Positions 30,273 through 41,680 are shown, numbered from the stretch's first letter. The stretch is DNA of 64,000 nt from Gliomastix tumulicola (GCA_001599755.1 BCHX01000006.1:124001-188000); one strand, 5' to 3'. Program-made: numbers and translations. Notes: generated by a model not told the origin, from the letters alone.

Positions 30273-31691
30273 ATGATGAGCATTTACCCACAATTGAGGA
30301 CGCCTTGGGACGCTCTGCAACGCGTCATGAAGCCCCTCACGACAAATGCTGACAGCATATCAATTCCCGAGCATCACCACGCAGTGACATCCCGAACCCA
30401 GCTCCCACGATTACGCCCCCTTCAAAGAAGGGTCATGGATCGTAAGCCTCAAGACACGAAAGAAGATTGGATCAGCTCGTCTGACGACAATGAATCCGTC
30501 GAGCTGTCCAAGGAACAGCAATCCAGCCAGAGACACAGTTTCATCCCTAGGTCTGCGCCCAAGCTGGTACCATGGCTCACCAGAGACCAGGAGTTGAGGG
30601 ACAAGAAACAGAGATCCGATGAAATCGACGCCTACCTCCACGAGGAAGCTGAGAAGATGAAGCGGCATCTGCGTATCCTGATTACTGGAACATACAAGGA
30701 GGACGGGATCTTCTGGAAGAAGATGCGTCAGATAGAGCAGCCGCTCAGCGAGGACGAACGTACCAGGGTGAAGTCTGAGCTCAAAAGAAAAGTCAGGAGC
30801 AGTGTGAGAAGCCTCCTATTCGAAGTCCTCGATGAAATGGATACGCTGCGGTCACCTGCGGAAGATGCCACGACCCCTAAGATGGATCGGCTTGCTCAAA
30901 AGATCAGGAGCTGGGCTGTTAGTATCGATGACGACGGCGATGAAACTGCGATTCCCGCGCTCGGCGAGGATGACCTGGAGGGTCAACTGAAAGGCATTGG
31001 CGTCGACTTAGCTGGCTTGCAGCAGAGACGCCTTGATTTCGACCATGAATCCTTCAAGAGCTGCAAATGTCGGGACAACAAGTCTTTCTGGGATTACGCA
31101 AGGTCGCGCCTTATGCAGGACTTTGAGCCTAGCATCCACGATTGGCTGCACCTGGATGCACACGCAGACTTCCGTCTCGTCTGGGAGGCCCAGGTTCACA
31201 GGCAAGATCACGGTGGCTATTTCTTCGACTTTCTCCTTCTCAGATCTACGTGTTCGCGGAAATGGCTCTACCGAACACAGATGAACCTCTCAGCTGTCGT
31301 TTTCGTGGCTGATCTCGGCGTCGGCTTCCAAAAGCTTTTCGAGGATGACTCTTCCTTCCAACTCAGAGAGAAAACGCTTCTTTTCCATTCAATCTCCAGA
31401 TCGGCTTGGTTTGAGGGATTGCCAATTGTCCTTGTGGCGGCAAACGTGGCGGCTTTCAGGACGCACCTTCGCCAGATTCCACTGAAGGCGATGTTCCCTG
31501 ACTATGATGGGTCAGATAATGACATTGACGGGGCAGTTGATTTCGTCATAGAGCATTTTCTGGAGGGTGCGAAAGAGCGAGAGAAGACATCGGTATATCG
31601 CATGGAGTGCTTGGGTACGGCCGATGAGCAAGAGTTCTTGAATTTCATGGGCACCGAGGTCTTCAAGGATTACCTGGATAATTTAGCTTGA
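30273..31691 (+). CDS. G-protein alpha-subunit-like protein without nucleotide-binding motifs
   Basis: Single exon, 472 residues (ATG 30273; a GTG precedes it). From residue 108 the sequence follows G-alpha: RSDEIDAYLHEEAEKMKRHL matches the N-terminal helix before the P-loop, residues 155-300 match the helical domain, and 316-470 match the second half of the Ras-like domain (LSAVVFVADL, LLFHSISRSAWFEGLPIVLV, FPDYDGSDND, ending in a helix EVFKDYLDNL). Every GTP motif is lost: P-loop GxGESGKST is GTYKEDGIFW (139-148), DxGGQ is DFLLLR, NKxD is ANVAAF (390-395), TCA is ECLG. It has a 107-residue extension and no MGxxxS myristoylation site. Probably a pseudo-GTPase scaffold or decoy. Homology is judged by eye but extends over the whole fold. 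Confidence 0.85.
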   Translation: MMSIYPQLRTPWDALQRVMKPLTTNADSISIPEHHHAVTSRTQLPRLRPLQRRVMDRKPQDTKEDWISSSDDNESVELSKEQQSSQRHSFIPRSAPKLVPWLTRDQELRDKKQRSDEIDAYLHEEAEKMKRHLRILITGTYKEDGIFWKKMRQIEQPLSEDERTRVKSELKRKVRSSVRSLLFEVLDEMDTLRSPAEDATTPKMDRLAQKIRSWAVSIDDDGDETAIPALGEDDLEGQLKGIGVDLAGLQQRRLDFDHESFKSCKCRDNKSFWDYARSRLMQDFEPSIHDWLHLDAHADFRLVWEAQVHRQDHGGYFFDFLLLRSTCSRKWLYRTQMNLSAVVFVADLGVGFQKLFEDDSSFQLREKTLLFHSISRSAWFEGLPIVLVAANVAAFRTHLRQIPLKAMFPDYDGSDNDIDGAVDFVIEHFLEGAKEREKTSVYRMECLGTADEQEFLNFMGTEVFKDYLDNLA

Positions 31692-32576
31692 CTTCCAAGA
31701 CGCCAAGACGGAGGAGGTACTGCTCATCTTGCGCATGGCATGTGACCGACCAAGTACTGGGTCGTGACATCTATGTAGATCAAGAATAAGCAAAGCAACG
31801 GAAGCCTGCCATATCAGCAAGCATGTGACCGTCCCTCCCCTGTGGATGTCGATCCTTGGACGAAGAGCCTCAAGTGATTATGCCGAGAAGTGGCCACTCA
31901 AGCGGCCTTCTCAAGCGGCCTTCTCAAGCCACAGCCAAGCCATGGGGCATCACTACCGTCCAGGGCGGGAGATGGGGTATCGTTTTAGGGGTACCGATGA
32001 CCTACGGACGGGAGTAAACAGGCCGGGAGTGGGCTAGTACAGATACACAGTCCCTCCTCGCCTCTTCTCTCTCCATGGTTTCTCTCTCCATGGTCGTGTG
32101 GCGGTGAATCATGTTGCCAGTGCAGGCAATACGCGGAAACGAGCACCAAGCAATAATCATAAGCCGGCCAGCAGCGGGGTTGTCAAACGTTGAAGGGCGG
32201 GGCTTATGCAGGGAACATTGCAAAAGCTCTCTTAGTCTCGTTCCTAAACGAGAGCTAAACGAGCCCGTTGACGCCACCGATTCACTTTGGACGGTGCAAG
32301 TTCACGACGATTGGCGGGGGGATCTTGGCCTGGCGTCGATTTTTGGCCCAATGATTTTCGCCGACAGTTACTCTGTCAGGGATGGTGGCATGTGCAAGAT
32401 GAGAGGAATAAACGAGCCTTTTAGTTCTCGTCTTGGCCTGGGCCGAGGCTTGCTTGATTTTTGCCCACCTTGCGAGGACGGCGCGGGCATGCGTGTATAT
32501 ATACGAGCTGTGTCCGTCCCGGGGGAGATGGATCAGTAATCATCATCACGACTGACTGACGTGACGTCTAAGAAAC
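31692..32576. other. Intergenic with short tandem repeats; TATA at 32496
   Basis: Contains 2.6 copies of a 13-bp unit (31897-31930, CTCAAGCGGCCTT) and two copies of TCTCTCTCCATGGT (32066-32094). TATATATA at 32496-32503, 74 bp before the hydroxylase ATG, is a likely TATA element. No gene recognised. Confidence 0.6.
31897..31930. repeat. 13-bp tandem repeat, 2.6 copies
   Basis: Unit CTCAAGCGGCCTT, two full copies and a partial third. No function suggested. Confidence 0.85.
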
Positions 32577-33569
32577 ATGGCCCGAAAGGCATCCAAGGCC
32601 AGACCCAGGAACGGCTCAACGGGCCAGACAGTTCCTCACTCCGAGCGATGGGGATACTCGCCAGCTTCCATCCTCAACACGAGACTCAAGGCCAATGCCG
32701 CGCCCTGGCTCCTGGTCGCCACCTTCATCGCGTTCAACAACACCGCCTTTGGATACCGCCAGTACGAGTACCTGGACCGGACATACGGCGCAGCTAGTAT
32801 GAACCTCTGGGGCACCTTCATCATCACATCGACGTGGTACTGGATCATCAGCGCCTTCTTTGCCGTGCCTGACCTGACTGGCTGGCCGGGCTGGCTCTTC
32901 AAGTACAAGACGCAGCCGTTTGTGCGTGTAGGCGGCCGGGAATACTTGAACATTGCTCTGGGTTGCCTACGGAATCAGCTCTTTGTGTCACTTCCAGCTA
33001 CTGTCCTCGTCGCCTATCTCGGATCCCCCAAGCCGGTCCATCCGGCCTCCTTGCCATCCTGGTACAGGGTCATCGCCACCATTGTCTTCGATGTCACATG
33101 TACCGAGATCGGCTTCTACTACATCCACCGACTCCTGCACTCCAAGAGCCTCTACGCGACATTCCACAAGCAGCACCACAAGTTCACGGCTCCGGTCGGC
33201 CTGGCAGCCACGTACTGCACTGCCACCGAGCACGCCCTGTCGAACCTCCTCCCCAACATCATCTCGACGACGATAGTGCCCCATCACTGGTCCCAGCTGG
33301 TCTTTGCGTTCCTGTTCCTTCAGTTCGGCACCATCTGCGCCCACTCGGGCTACAACATCCCGTGGATGCCGTCGAACCTGCAGCACGATTTCCACCACTT
33401 TGCCTTTGACGAGAACTACGGGCCCACGGGACTCCTGGATCGCATTCATGGGACGAACAAGAAGTTCATGACAGTGATGCAGAAGGCAAGGGAGCGAGTG
33501 GGAGGTGACGATGAGAAAGCCCGGACCGTTGTGCTCCAGACACTCGCCAAACTGGAGAACGACCGATGA
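32577..33569 (+). CDS. Fatty acid hydroxylase / sterol desaturase superfamily membrane enzyme
   Basis: Single exon, 330 residues. Several hydrophobic helices and the three histidine boxes of the diiron family: HRLLH (184-188), HKQHH (197-201) and HDFHH (270-274). These bind two irons that activate oxygen. The closest recalled group is the fatty-acid-hydroxylase-domain proteins related to C4-sterol methyl oxidase (FAXDC2-like); the true substrate is unknown. It should lie in the endoplasmic reticulum membrane. A TATATATA lies 74 bp upstream. Start context AAACATGG is good. Confidence 0.9.
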   Translation: MARKASKARPRNGSTGQTVPHSERWGYSPASILNTRLKANAAPWLLVATFIAFNNTAFGYRQYEYLDRTYGAASMNLWGTFIITSTWYWIISAFFAVPDLTGWPGWLFKYKTQPFVRVGGREYLNIALGCLRNQLFVSLPATVLVAYLGSPKPVHPASLPSWYRVIATIVFDVTCTEIGFYYIHRLLHSKSLYATFHKQHHKFTAPVGLAATYCTATEHALSNLLPNIISTTIVPHHWSQLVFAFLFLQFGTICAHSGYNIPWMPSNLQHDFHHFAFDENYGPTGLLDRIHGTNKKFMTVMQKARERVGGDDEKARTVVLQTLAKLENDR

Positions 33570-34144
33570 GGCGCCAGGGCATTGGGTGATGGATTGATAT
33601 GCCAATCAAATCATATTGTTTTTGGTAATGGTGCACTACGAATGCCCTTGCAGGTGAATGATATCATGTGGAAGGCTGGGGTCACGCCATCGCAGAACCC
33701 TCTTGGATGAAACCTCCAACATGCCACCCCAGCACGGCATCGAATGATCCGGGTGGACGCTCCCCATTGTCTCATACGCTTGTCATACGGAAGCGTCAAG
33801 CCTCTGGAAACCGGGAGATATGAACAACTAGACATGGACTATTATTGACAGCAGTGATATTCGTGCCTTGGCTCGATACTGGGAAGCTTGATGGTACGGA
33901 TACGGGCCCATGTGTGTGATAGTATTCAATTGCTACGGGTATTCTACCAATGACAAGATTCGAGAATGCAGGTCACTGAGGAGGTCATTCTTACTCTCTC
34001 TCACCCAGTCCAACCGATCCGAAAACACCTGGTCCTCCTACTCTTCCTTAAGCCTCGCACTGCGCTTCAAGATTTACAGATTGCGCGCGGATTGTAACGG
34101 CCCGTGATAGGACGAGGATGAGCAATCAATCAATCCACTTAGGC
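33570..34144. other. Intergenic
   Basis: Convergent spacer between the hydroxylase (plus) and the secreted protein (minus). No gene or repeat recognised. Confidence 0.5.
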
Positions 34145-35096
34145 TCAGGCCCTAGCACCGCCGATGAATGCACGCAGAGCATCAAGAAGCGCTGTGCCCG
34201 AGCCAGTCGTATCACCTTCGCCAGCCCCGGCCTCCGTCTCAGTGCCTCCACCAGCAGCCACGGGGACAAAAACAGCCCATTCGCCGTTCAGGCTGTTGAC
34301 CGTCAGCGTCAGCTCGTTCTCCTCGAGCTCGAACTCGAGCTCGCCGAGGGCAGGGTCGATGACGAAGACGCCGGCCTCGGCGCAGAAGCGACCGATCTGT
34401 CCCTGGCTGATATCAAGAGGGTCTGCAGGAGAAGGTGTCAGTAGTTGCATTTGAGAAGCTGTGTGAAGCGGATGAAACGTACTGTCTGCGTTGAGAATGT
34501 AGTCGATTTTCTGGAGGGTCAGGCCTTCGGTGCCTCCAGTGACTTCGACAATGTATGACGAGGTCTCGAGGTGCTGGAAGCCAGCGGGAGCAGTGCCTGG
34601 CGTGAGGTTCTCGGTGACGGTGAGGGTTCGTGCCTCGGTGTTCTGGAACTCGACCTCGAAGAGACCGTTGACCTGGTGCGTGTTAGTGATGGTGCGAACG
34701 GGGAAAATGGAGGGTGTAACTTACGCCAGGAGGATACAGGACGTCTTGCTTGAGGTCACCGCCCTCGAGGGCCACGGTGTCGCCAAATGCGGCCTCAATC
34801 TCTACCTCATTGCCTTCTCCTTCACCGCCTTCACCGCCTTCACCACCCTCACCACCCTCGGCGGGCTCTCCAGCGGCTGGGTCAGCCACCACGGGATCAG
34901 CCACCACGGGATCAGTCACCACGGGATCAGCCACAGCCGGATCAGTCGCGACAGGAGGCTCAGTCACGACTGTATTGCCGCCTCGCACAGGGACAAGCTC
35001 AGGCCCAGCAAGCTTGTTCGACCCAGATCCGAGGGTTGGTGCGGCGAGGATAGCCGAGAAGGGGAGGCCGATGATGGCGGCAGCGAGGAACTTCAT
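34145..35096 (-). CDS. Secreted repeat-rich protein of unknown function
   Basis: Exons 34725-35096, 34483-34672 and 34145-34422; 279 residues. MKFLAAAIIGLPFSAILA is a signal peptide. Residues about 45-80 are a repeat of (V/A)-x-D-P-V-V units, encoded by near-identical ACCACGGGATCAG blocks, followed by a Gly-Glu run (EGGEGGEGGEGGEGEG). The rest is rich in beta-strand patterns and acidic, without Cys pairs except one lone Cys in GRFCAEAGVF. No hydrophobic C-terminal GPI signal is clear (end TALLDALRAFIGGARA). Possibly a cell-wall or matrix protein. Family not recognised. Confidence 0.8.
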
Positions 35097-36497
35097 GCTT
35101 GCGATTGGGAGTGCCGATGAGAAGAGGAATAAGAATGAACTGGTAGTCGAAACACAAGGACAAGATAAACAAACAAAAGTCGGGCCAGCCGGTGCGATGG
35201 AAAAAGGGCTTGAGAATGGAAGATGGAAGATGGAAGTGATCAACACTGAGGAGGTGAGCTTGATCGTGGTTCCAGGGCGGCAGATGCTCCCCTTTATATC
35301 TTCGCCGTGACTGTGACTGGACTGCCTACTCGAAACACAGATTCGCTTCTGCTCGCGTGCTCGCTTTCCCACTTGCTCTTCATGATACAATTAGCCTGAG
35401 GTGTGTTGTTTGAGGCCATTCCGGGTGCTGTCCCCCCACATCAAACCCGAGCCCAAGACCTGGAACAGCGCCAAGCGCGCCTGTGGTTCGTTTTTGGGCC
35501 ACTGCAAGACATCACGTCAAGAATTCACTGGTAATCTATTATTAGCCACGCCAAAAACTGTTTCATTCCCTCTTTTCCCACTGGATATCGTGCGCGATTT
35601 CACGGTAGTCCGTCTCCCATGCACCTCGCGTTCGCGTCCACCTCCCACTGGGGGGTTTTTGGGGGGTTTTTGGGGTGTCAAACGCGTGCCGGATTGGCGA
35701 TCATGAAACCACCAGACAGGGGCTCCTGCAGCCTCATCAAACGCCAACCGTCCCAGAGGCCACGCTGCTAACCGCTTGAGTGCTGCTTCAGGGGAGAGGC
35801 CCCAGTATACAGACGTTTAACCTTATAAGAAACATTAAGCTTCTTGAGAACCTTAGAGCGGAATGTCGATTGTGCTTCCGGGGCGATGGAGAGCTAGCCC
35901 GAATCTGTCTGGCATGTTCCAGGATGGTGCTTTTTATAGCATTGAATCACGGTCATGGAGGCAGCCCGGCAGGCCGACAATTCGACCACTGAGGCACGCG
36001 TTTGATGTTTCATGCCTGAAAAACCGTCAACCACACGAGCCAAGGCGTCATGATGCAGCATCTCGAACCTCGTTGGACCCCAAGCCTGTCATTCGCTTCG
36101 CTCCTTTGTAGTGCTATTCATGCTGTCTGACTACTCCGTTAGTGGCAGCTATCTAAGCTTGCTGCACCGTGCTTTCTTCTATCAGGTTGCCCTCGCTTGG
36201 GACTCATCACCTGCCGCTGTGTCGGGGATCCGTCCTCGTTGACGCCCCTTCAAACCCTGGCGATGCCCATCTTTAGCACCTTTGTTTCACGCATCGGTTG
36301 CAATCAAGAACATGATGTTTTATCTTTGCATTTCAGTCCCCCCGCAAGTGGGCACGGCGCCTCGCCACCGCCACGTTCTGGTGGCCCTGGCCCTTATTGG
36401 CCCTTGGCTGGCCGCCCTCCCTGCCTTCTCTCTACATAAGTACTTGACTGCGTGGGATAGGGTGGATGATATAGCAATGAAAGAGTAATATGTGCGA
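35097..36497. other. Intergenic, with a G-run cluster
   Basis: 1.4 kb between two minus-strand genes. GGGGGG-TTTTT-GGGGGG-TTTTT-GGGG occurs at about 35650-35676, a possible quadruplex former. The first 300 bases are the promoter of the secreted protein. Open frames after 35700 show no motif. Confidence 0.45.
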
Positions 36498-38846
36498 TTA
36501 AACGATGGTGATATCCTGGGTAGGTGCTTCTTTCAACCACTGGCTGTCTCCGTAGTGTTCAAACACTCCAACGCGTCGATATCTCAGCTCCTGAGTCCGG
36601 CTTGGCAGCAGAAGAAGCCCCGAGGCGGAGTAACCGTCATATCCACGAGACACCAGCGTTGTGACGAACAGGCTAAGCTGACTTTGACGCGCATCTTCCT
36701 CGGCGTCATGCTCATCGACCACCCAATCCAGCCAGAACTGAAAATGTCCACCGCCACTGGGAGATAATGTTTCCCATCGGTTTGGCCATCGAGATGATTC
36801 GGTCTTGAAGACCCCAAGGGTAGGCTGCACCGGTGTCTGTAGAAATCTGCCGCGTAGTGTCAGAGATGATCCTTGCTTTACTGCAACCATGGCGTCGGAA
36901 TACGCAGGCTGCAGGTCATGGGCCACGACACCAAACGCTGGCTTGCTAGTCACAAACAAATGATCTATCCCGGTATTCCTCGAAGCCCAGCTCCAAGACG
37001 GAGCGCAAAACGTCCGTTTATCCTCCAACTCCTCCACAAGCAGACCGTACGACAACGTTGGCTTGAGGCACACCCAAAGGAGCTGCTCAGTGAAATCCCT
37101 AAGGTCATCCCTTAGCCACAACCCCGCAAGGTACAGAGCGTGTTTCCCTGCTGCCCGCCAGGTTTCAAGTATGGACTTGGCCACGCCGGACATGACGCCC
37201 AGTCTGTCCTCCGGAAATGTGATGGCTCTGGCGGAGCAGGCGCGGACGGCACTTATCCAAAAGTACGACAAGTCTACCTTCGGGTCCAGCACCATCCTGG
37301 CATCATTTGAAGTGGTGCTATCTTCAAGGCGGATTCCGCAGTTGCAGCGGAACTGCAGCATCTTCTCGCCGAATATCAGCTGCCTCATGGACATGATCTC
37401 TTCTTGCCAGACCCAGGAGCGACTCTGCCATCGTGAGCTCCTGAGATCCTCCGTCTCTGGCGAGTCGTATCTCCCTTCAAGCGGGATGATGTACTCCCCT
37501 GCCATTTCGGGCCTCGACGGTGACGAGAAGCGCAAACTCAAGACGTTTCGGGCAGGTCGTTGGAGAAACGTGTCGTGGGAAGAAGAGGTCATCGCTGCGC
37601 TGATGGTGACGAAAGAATGCGCGAAGATGTCGCACATCTTGACAGACTCGGTCTCCCAATCCTTTATCGAGTCCTGGATGATACAGAGCGCGTCAATCCA
37701 GAGGTAGGGGATCTTCAGTTTTCGAGCGACGAGGATGGCGTCTTGGAAGGTTTGTGGCATGCTCCGAAGGGATATGCCAATCTCATTGTGTGTTCCTTGG
37801 TTGTCTTGCGTCGTCTGCATTGGCAGCTGATGACTTTGGCGCTGGTCCCCCCAGCAGTAGCTCAATGTCGCGTACCGAACCTGGGGCGCATTGAGGTCCG
37901 AAACATCACGAATTTCGTCATGTTGCAGCAGACGGATGAGGTCTCCGTCCGATACGTCCAGGAGTCGCGAAGGCACGAACTGCGTATTTGAAAGCCTTGC
38001 CCGACAGTTGCCGTGCTTCTTCACACACTCAGTAATGCAGTTCCTCATGAACTTGATGTTCCTTTTGGAGACTGGCCCGGCTGCGTCTGCTGGAGTTTTA
38101 CATATTTGAAGCCAGTTCCTACAATTCCCTTTGCCATTCTACTAGTTAGATCTCGTGAATCCTAGTCTGGGGTAGCATGACATACCAGGGAGTGCCTCAA
38201 CATCAAACTCGAAGATATCAATCTCGTCTCGACTGAGATCCGGGTGCCGGACGTGAATGGCAAGGCACTGAAGCGTCCCTGATGTCTTGACATGTTGCGG
38301 CGCCTTGCCCTCCTGATCCTCCTCGCCACTTACCCACCACTCTTTGCTCTTCTCTAGCCACTCATACTGTATGTAGATAGACAGCACCTCTTCAGCGCTG
38401 TCCCACCACTGGCGGCCACTGTAGTTTTCGCGGAGAAGCTGCGCAAGCCTAGCACAGAAGCGGCATGACTCGACCAGGAGTTCGGGCAGAGAAGGCGGCG
38501 TGAGGAGTCGTTCATAGCCGCTGCCGGCGGATGATGCGCGCTCGTGATACTTGAAGCAGTAAAGACCATCGTAGTGCCTGCTTGTCGATACCCAGCCAGA
38601 CTTGGTTTCAGGGAAACGGGATGTCTCGCAGGGGCGGCGGAGGCCAATGGGGGTCTTGTTCCGCTCCCAGTGCGGCGTGTGGTCTAGGTTGGACAGGTCT
38701 AACGAAGTTTTGTGATCATCAGGATCATGTTGGATCGTGTGGGAGGCCGCAAGAAGCCCATCGAGGCTCAAATCTTCCAGACAGTGATCGCAAAGAACTG
38801 GATCAGGGTGCCACAGATCAGTGGACAGGGGCTCCGTGGGCTCCAT
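36498..38846 (-). CDS. HET-domain protein (6-HET/Tol-like class)
   Basis: Exons 38186-38846 and 36498-38128 (57-bp intron); 763 residues. The N-terminal 220 residues contain CxxC motifs (LCDHC; CRFCARL) usual before the HET domain in this class. The HET domain lies at about 300-470: YATLSYCWGD, SLRSMPQTFQDAILVARKL, YLWIDALCIIQDSIKDWE and FVTISAAMT. WVWQEEIMSMRQLIFGEKML follows, the usual RxWxxQExxLSxRxLxF element. The C-terminus ends DITIV, typical of the family. Role by homology: non-self recognition and incompatibility. All motifs are intact, so it may be active. Confidence 0.9.
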
Positions 38847-39158
38847 TATCGGCTCGATCTAGAGCCACACAATCACGGTCGGGACCGGATGAGCAGGGCA
38901 CTGAATGACGATGAGCGTCTGTCACCGATGAAGCTTGTATTGGATGATAGGCGGTGAGCCCTTATCAGCATGGCTGGTGCAAATAATCTGACAGCGGAAG
39001 AAATGCCGCCCCTTGAAAGTGAGTGAGAGCTTGGAGGCTCCATCGGCCCAGAGAGCGGGGAACGCTGACCGTCAGCTGTGTCAACATGCATGTGACTTTG
39101 ATTCCCGTACTCTCGAGCTACATTTTGGCGATTTGGGTAGCCTGAGGGTGGCGTTTCC
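38847..39158. other. Intergenic
   Basis: Upstream of the HET gene and downstream of the SGNH hydrolase, both on minus. No feature recognised. Confidence 0.5.
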
Positions 39159-40039
39159 TCACCGCAGACGATCCAAGTAGCCCCTATCTGACGCCATCTG
39201 AATACCCCGTAGCCATATATTCGCCATTTTCACGTACCCTCCGTCGTTGGGATGCGTCCCGTCGTCGACCAAATCCTCCACGGCAGGTCCGTCGTCGCCG
39301 TGCATGTCCACGAACACGATTCTTTTTCCTTCTGAGTCCTTCAGCCCGGCCATTACTTCAGCCTGCTTGTTGAAAGCCCTGACCCGCGATTCGGCTGTTT
39401 CGTCTTGATTGACCAGCAGGCTGGAGAGAATGACGGTTGAGCCGGGGGAAGCTTGCCACAGCGTTTCCAGAAAGTTACCCAGGCGCTCTGTCACGTCGGC
39501 GAGTTCGTAGTCCTGTAAGCAGTCGTTGGAACCGGCGTTGACGGTGAAAATATGCGGCCGAAGCCTCTCGGCCGATGATCTCGCTCTGCTCTCGATTTGA
39601 TCGATCCTGAACCCTCGCCAGCCTTCGTGCTCATTGTTATGGAATGAGCCGCTTTTACGAGACCCGACCATGCAAACGTTGAAGCCAGAGCCATGCAGAA
39701 GTTGGAGGAGGGCCTTTCGATATCCGCTCTGATCGGACGATCCGACACCGTGTGTGACAGAGCCCCCTACGGGCATCAATCGGAGCAGTGGCCCAGATCC
39801 AACTGGAGAAGCAGGTTCTAGGCATATAGTTAGCATCGCCCGCCAGCCGCAGTCATAATGCTGGATGCGAGGATGGTAGGAGGTATTTGACCACCAGCAC
39901 ATCAGGGGCTCGGGTATCCGGAATGCTTACTGGATTTGGTGCAATAGGTAGCATGTCGCCAGCGGGAAAAGGAACCGGTGGCTTGCGATATATGACCTAG
40001 TGCTGTTTTCCGGACGAACATACGAAGCGGTAAGAGCAT
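39159..40039 (-). CDS. SGNH/GDSL hydrolase, CE3-like esterase
   Basis: Exons 39931-40039 and 39159-39817 (113-bp intron); 255 residues. Block I is LRLMPVGGSVTHGVGSSD, where Ser in GGS is the nucleophile; block III is NAGSNDC; block V is DDGTHPNDGGYVKMA with the catalytic Asp and His. MVGSRKSG and GWRGFRIDQI match carbohydrate-esterase family 3 (acetyl xylan esterase-like) proteins as I recall them. The leader from exon 1 (MLLPLRMFVRKTALGH...) is Arg-rich and amphipathic rather than a plain secretory signal, so location is unclear. Divergent from the bHLH gene (606 bp). Confidence 0.8.
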
Positions 40040-40645
40040 GGCGGAATGGTCGTGAAAGCATGTATATTCTTGCGAGTGGACGACGGCGGATAGTGAACAA
40101 GATCTGGCTTCAGAGGCTCTCTCCTCTGACTCAGGGAGAGGTTGGGGGGAGTGATCCACTATTTGCTCGGGCAAAGCGCTTTTCGCCGGGAATGATTTCG
40201 GCGGCAGGGCGGGCTCATATCAATGATCACTATTATTCACTATTCCAGGGGCCGGTTCGTGCGGCGCGCCAGTGACTGTGCTGGTAAGCCATCCAGAGAT
40301 ATCCATCTATTCGCTCTCTCCAGGGCTTCGGAATCCGGCGTACATATACACCTGCCACGATATGGCATTCAAGGGACCTGAGTACTTGCCCGAGAACCCG
40401 AAGAGGGACAATCGGGAGTAAATGATGCGTCAAGTTACCAAGTAGTAAAAGCGTAGGCGTGAATATAGCAGATGGGGTGTGCCGCGAACAAGTGATGAAA
40501 TTAGAGCCCAAGACTGCATTTCGAGGCCATCCCACCCGCAAAATTGATCACTCCTAAACCTCTCACCACATCATCGCTTCAATCCATTCGCATATTTTCA
40601 ACCTTGACCTACGTCGCGAGAGTAACAGTTTGGAAGCAGCACAAC
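40040..40645. promoter_or_regulatory. Divergent promoter of esterase and bHLH genes
   Basis: 606 bp between two start codons. The ACTGTACAGT palindrome found upstream of the transaldolase and SDR genes is not present here. No other open frame is supported. Confidence 0.4.
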
Positions 40646-41614
40646 ATGCCCGATCCACGAAGTGCCAAAGCCAACCAGCCCAAGAGGAAAGGGAGGCCGC
40701 GCCCTTTACCACCTCACGTCACAGCTCGCAACCTAGCCATCGAGAAGCAGCGCCGCGAAGAGATGAATGACAATCTCCTGGTTCGTCTGGTCCGTCCCTA
40801 GCTGCGTAAAGTGGCGCTCTACTGATGATTGAGACGCAACATCCAGGAACTGGCGCGCTTGGTCCCAGCCTTGGCTTCCATGCAGCGCCGGAACAAGGTG
40901 CTCATCGTGAACAAGACCATCGAACACCTTCAGCAGCAGCGTAGCATGTGCGTTGCCGCTGCTCACGATATGAAACGTCTGCTCGCACATTATCATTGCG
41001 TTATCTCAGAGGTGAACGCGGTGCGTATGCAAGTGGCAGGTCCCGACGCAGCTCTGATGCAGCCGCTGCCAGTTACCAAGGCAATGCAAGAGCTTTCTGA
41101 GGTCGAGACCCAGGCCGCCTTTGGGTCTTTCCCTGCTGCATGCAGAGACCATCAGTCTAGCGACTCCTCGGACGGGCGGATGGCACAAAGTGACACGCTG
41201 CTGGACACATATGACTCGGCTCTGACCACGGATTATGCCTTCTGGGCGCCCGATCAGCCTACTCAGACAACGATGACTTGGCACGATGAAGGCATTACTG
41301 GCCTTTTGGAACTCCCTTACTTGCTTCCCCCTTCTCATTTGTCAACTCCTCCAGCAACCATGTCCTTGGAAAACACGTCGACTGGTGTCCAGCCCTTGAC
41401 AACTCTCACGTCGCACTTTCCTCTCCCTCATTCCTTAAACCGCCAAATGGAGTCAAACCTGCAGTCGAGCATGTCAATTCCTACGAACCTGGACCTGACC
41501 TCATTTGTTGGGGACATCGACACGGGCTTGAAGCAGCCAATAGGCGATATTGACACAAACCTCGTCGCAAGATTTCTACAGCAGGATTGCAGCGACGCTC
41601 GAGAGTCCCGTTAA
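40646..41614 (+). CDS. bHLH transcription factor
   Basis: Exons 40646-40780 and 40847-41614 (66-bp intron, donor GTTCGT); 300 residues. The basic helix-loop-helix spans residues 27-75: the basic region RNLAIEKQRREEMND with Glu33 and Arg36/37 contacts E-box DNA (CANNTG), helix 1 LLELARLVP, and helix 2 NKVLIVNKTIEHLQQQ. The intron falls inside helix 1, so an unspliced reading hides the domain. A basic RKGRPRP stretch (15-20) precedes it and may serve as a nuclear signal. The rest is Ser/Thr/Pro-rich and could activate transcription. It neighbours the esterase, transaldolase and SDR genes; a regulatory link is inference. Confidence 0.9.
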
Positions 41615-41680
41615 TAGATGACGAATTCAACTTATACGACTTATCCTTACAACAGGAGGATCTGTTCTACTGGGCCCAAC

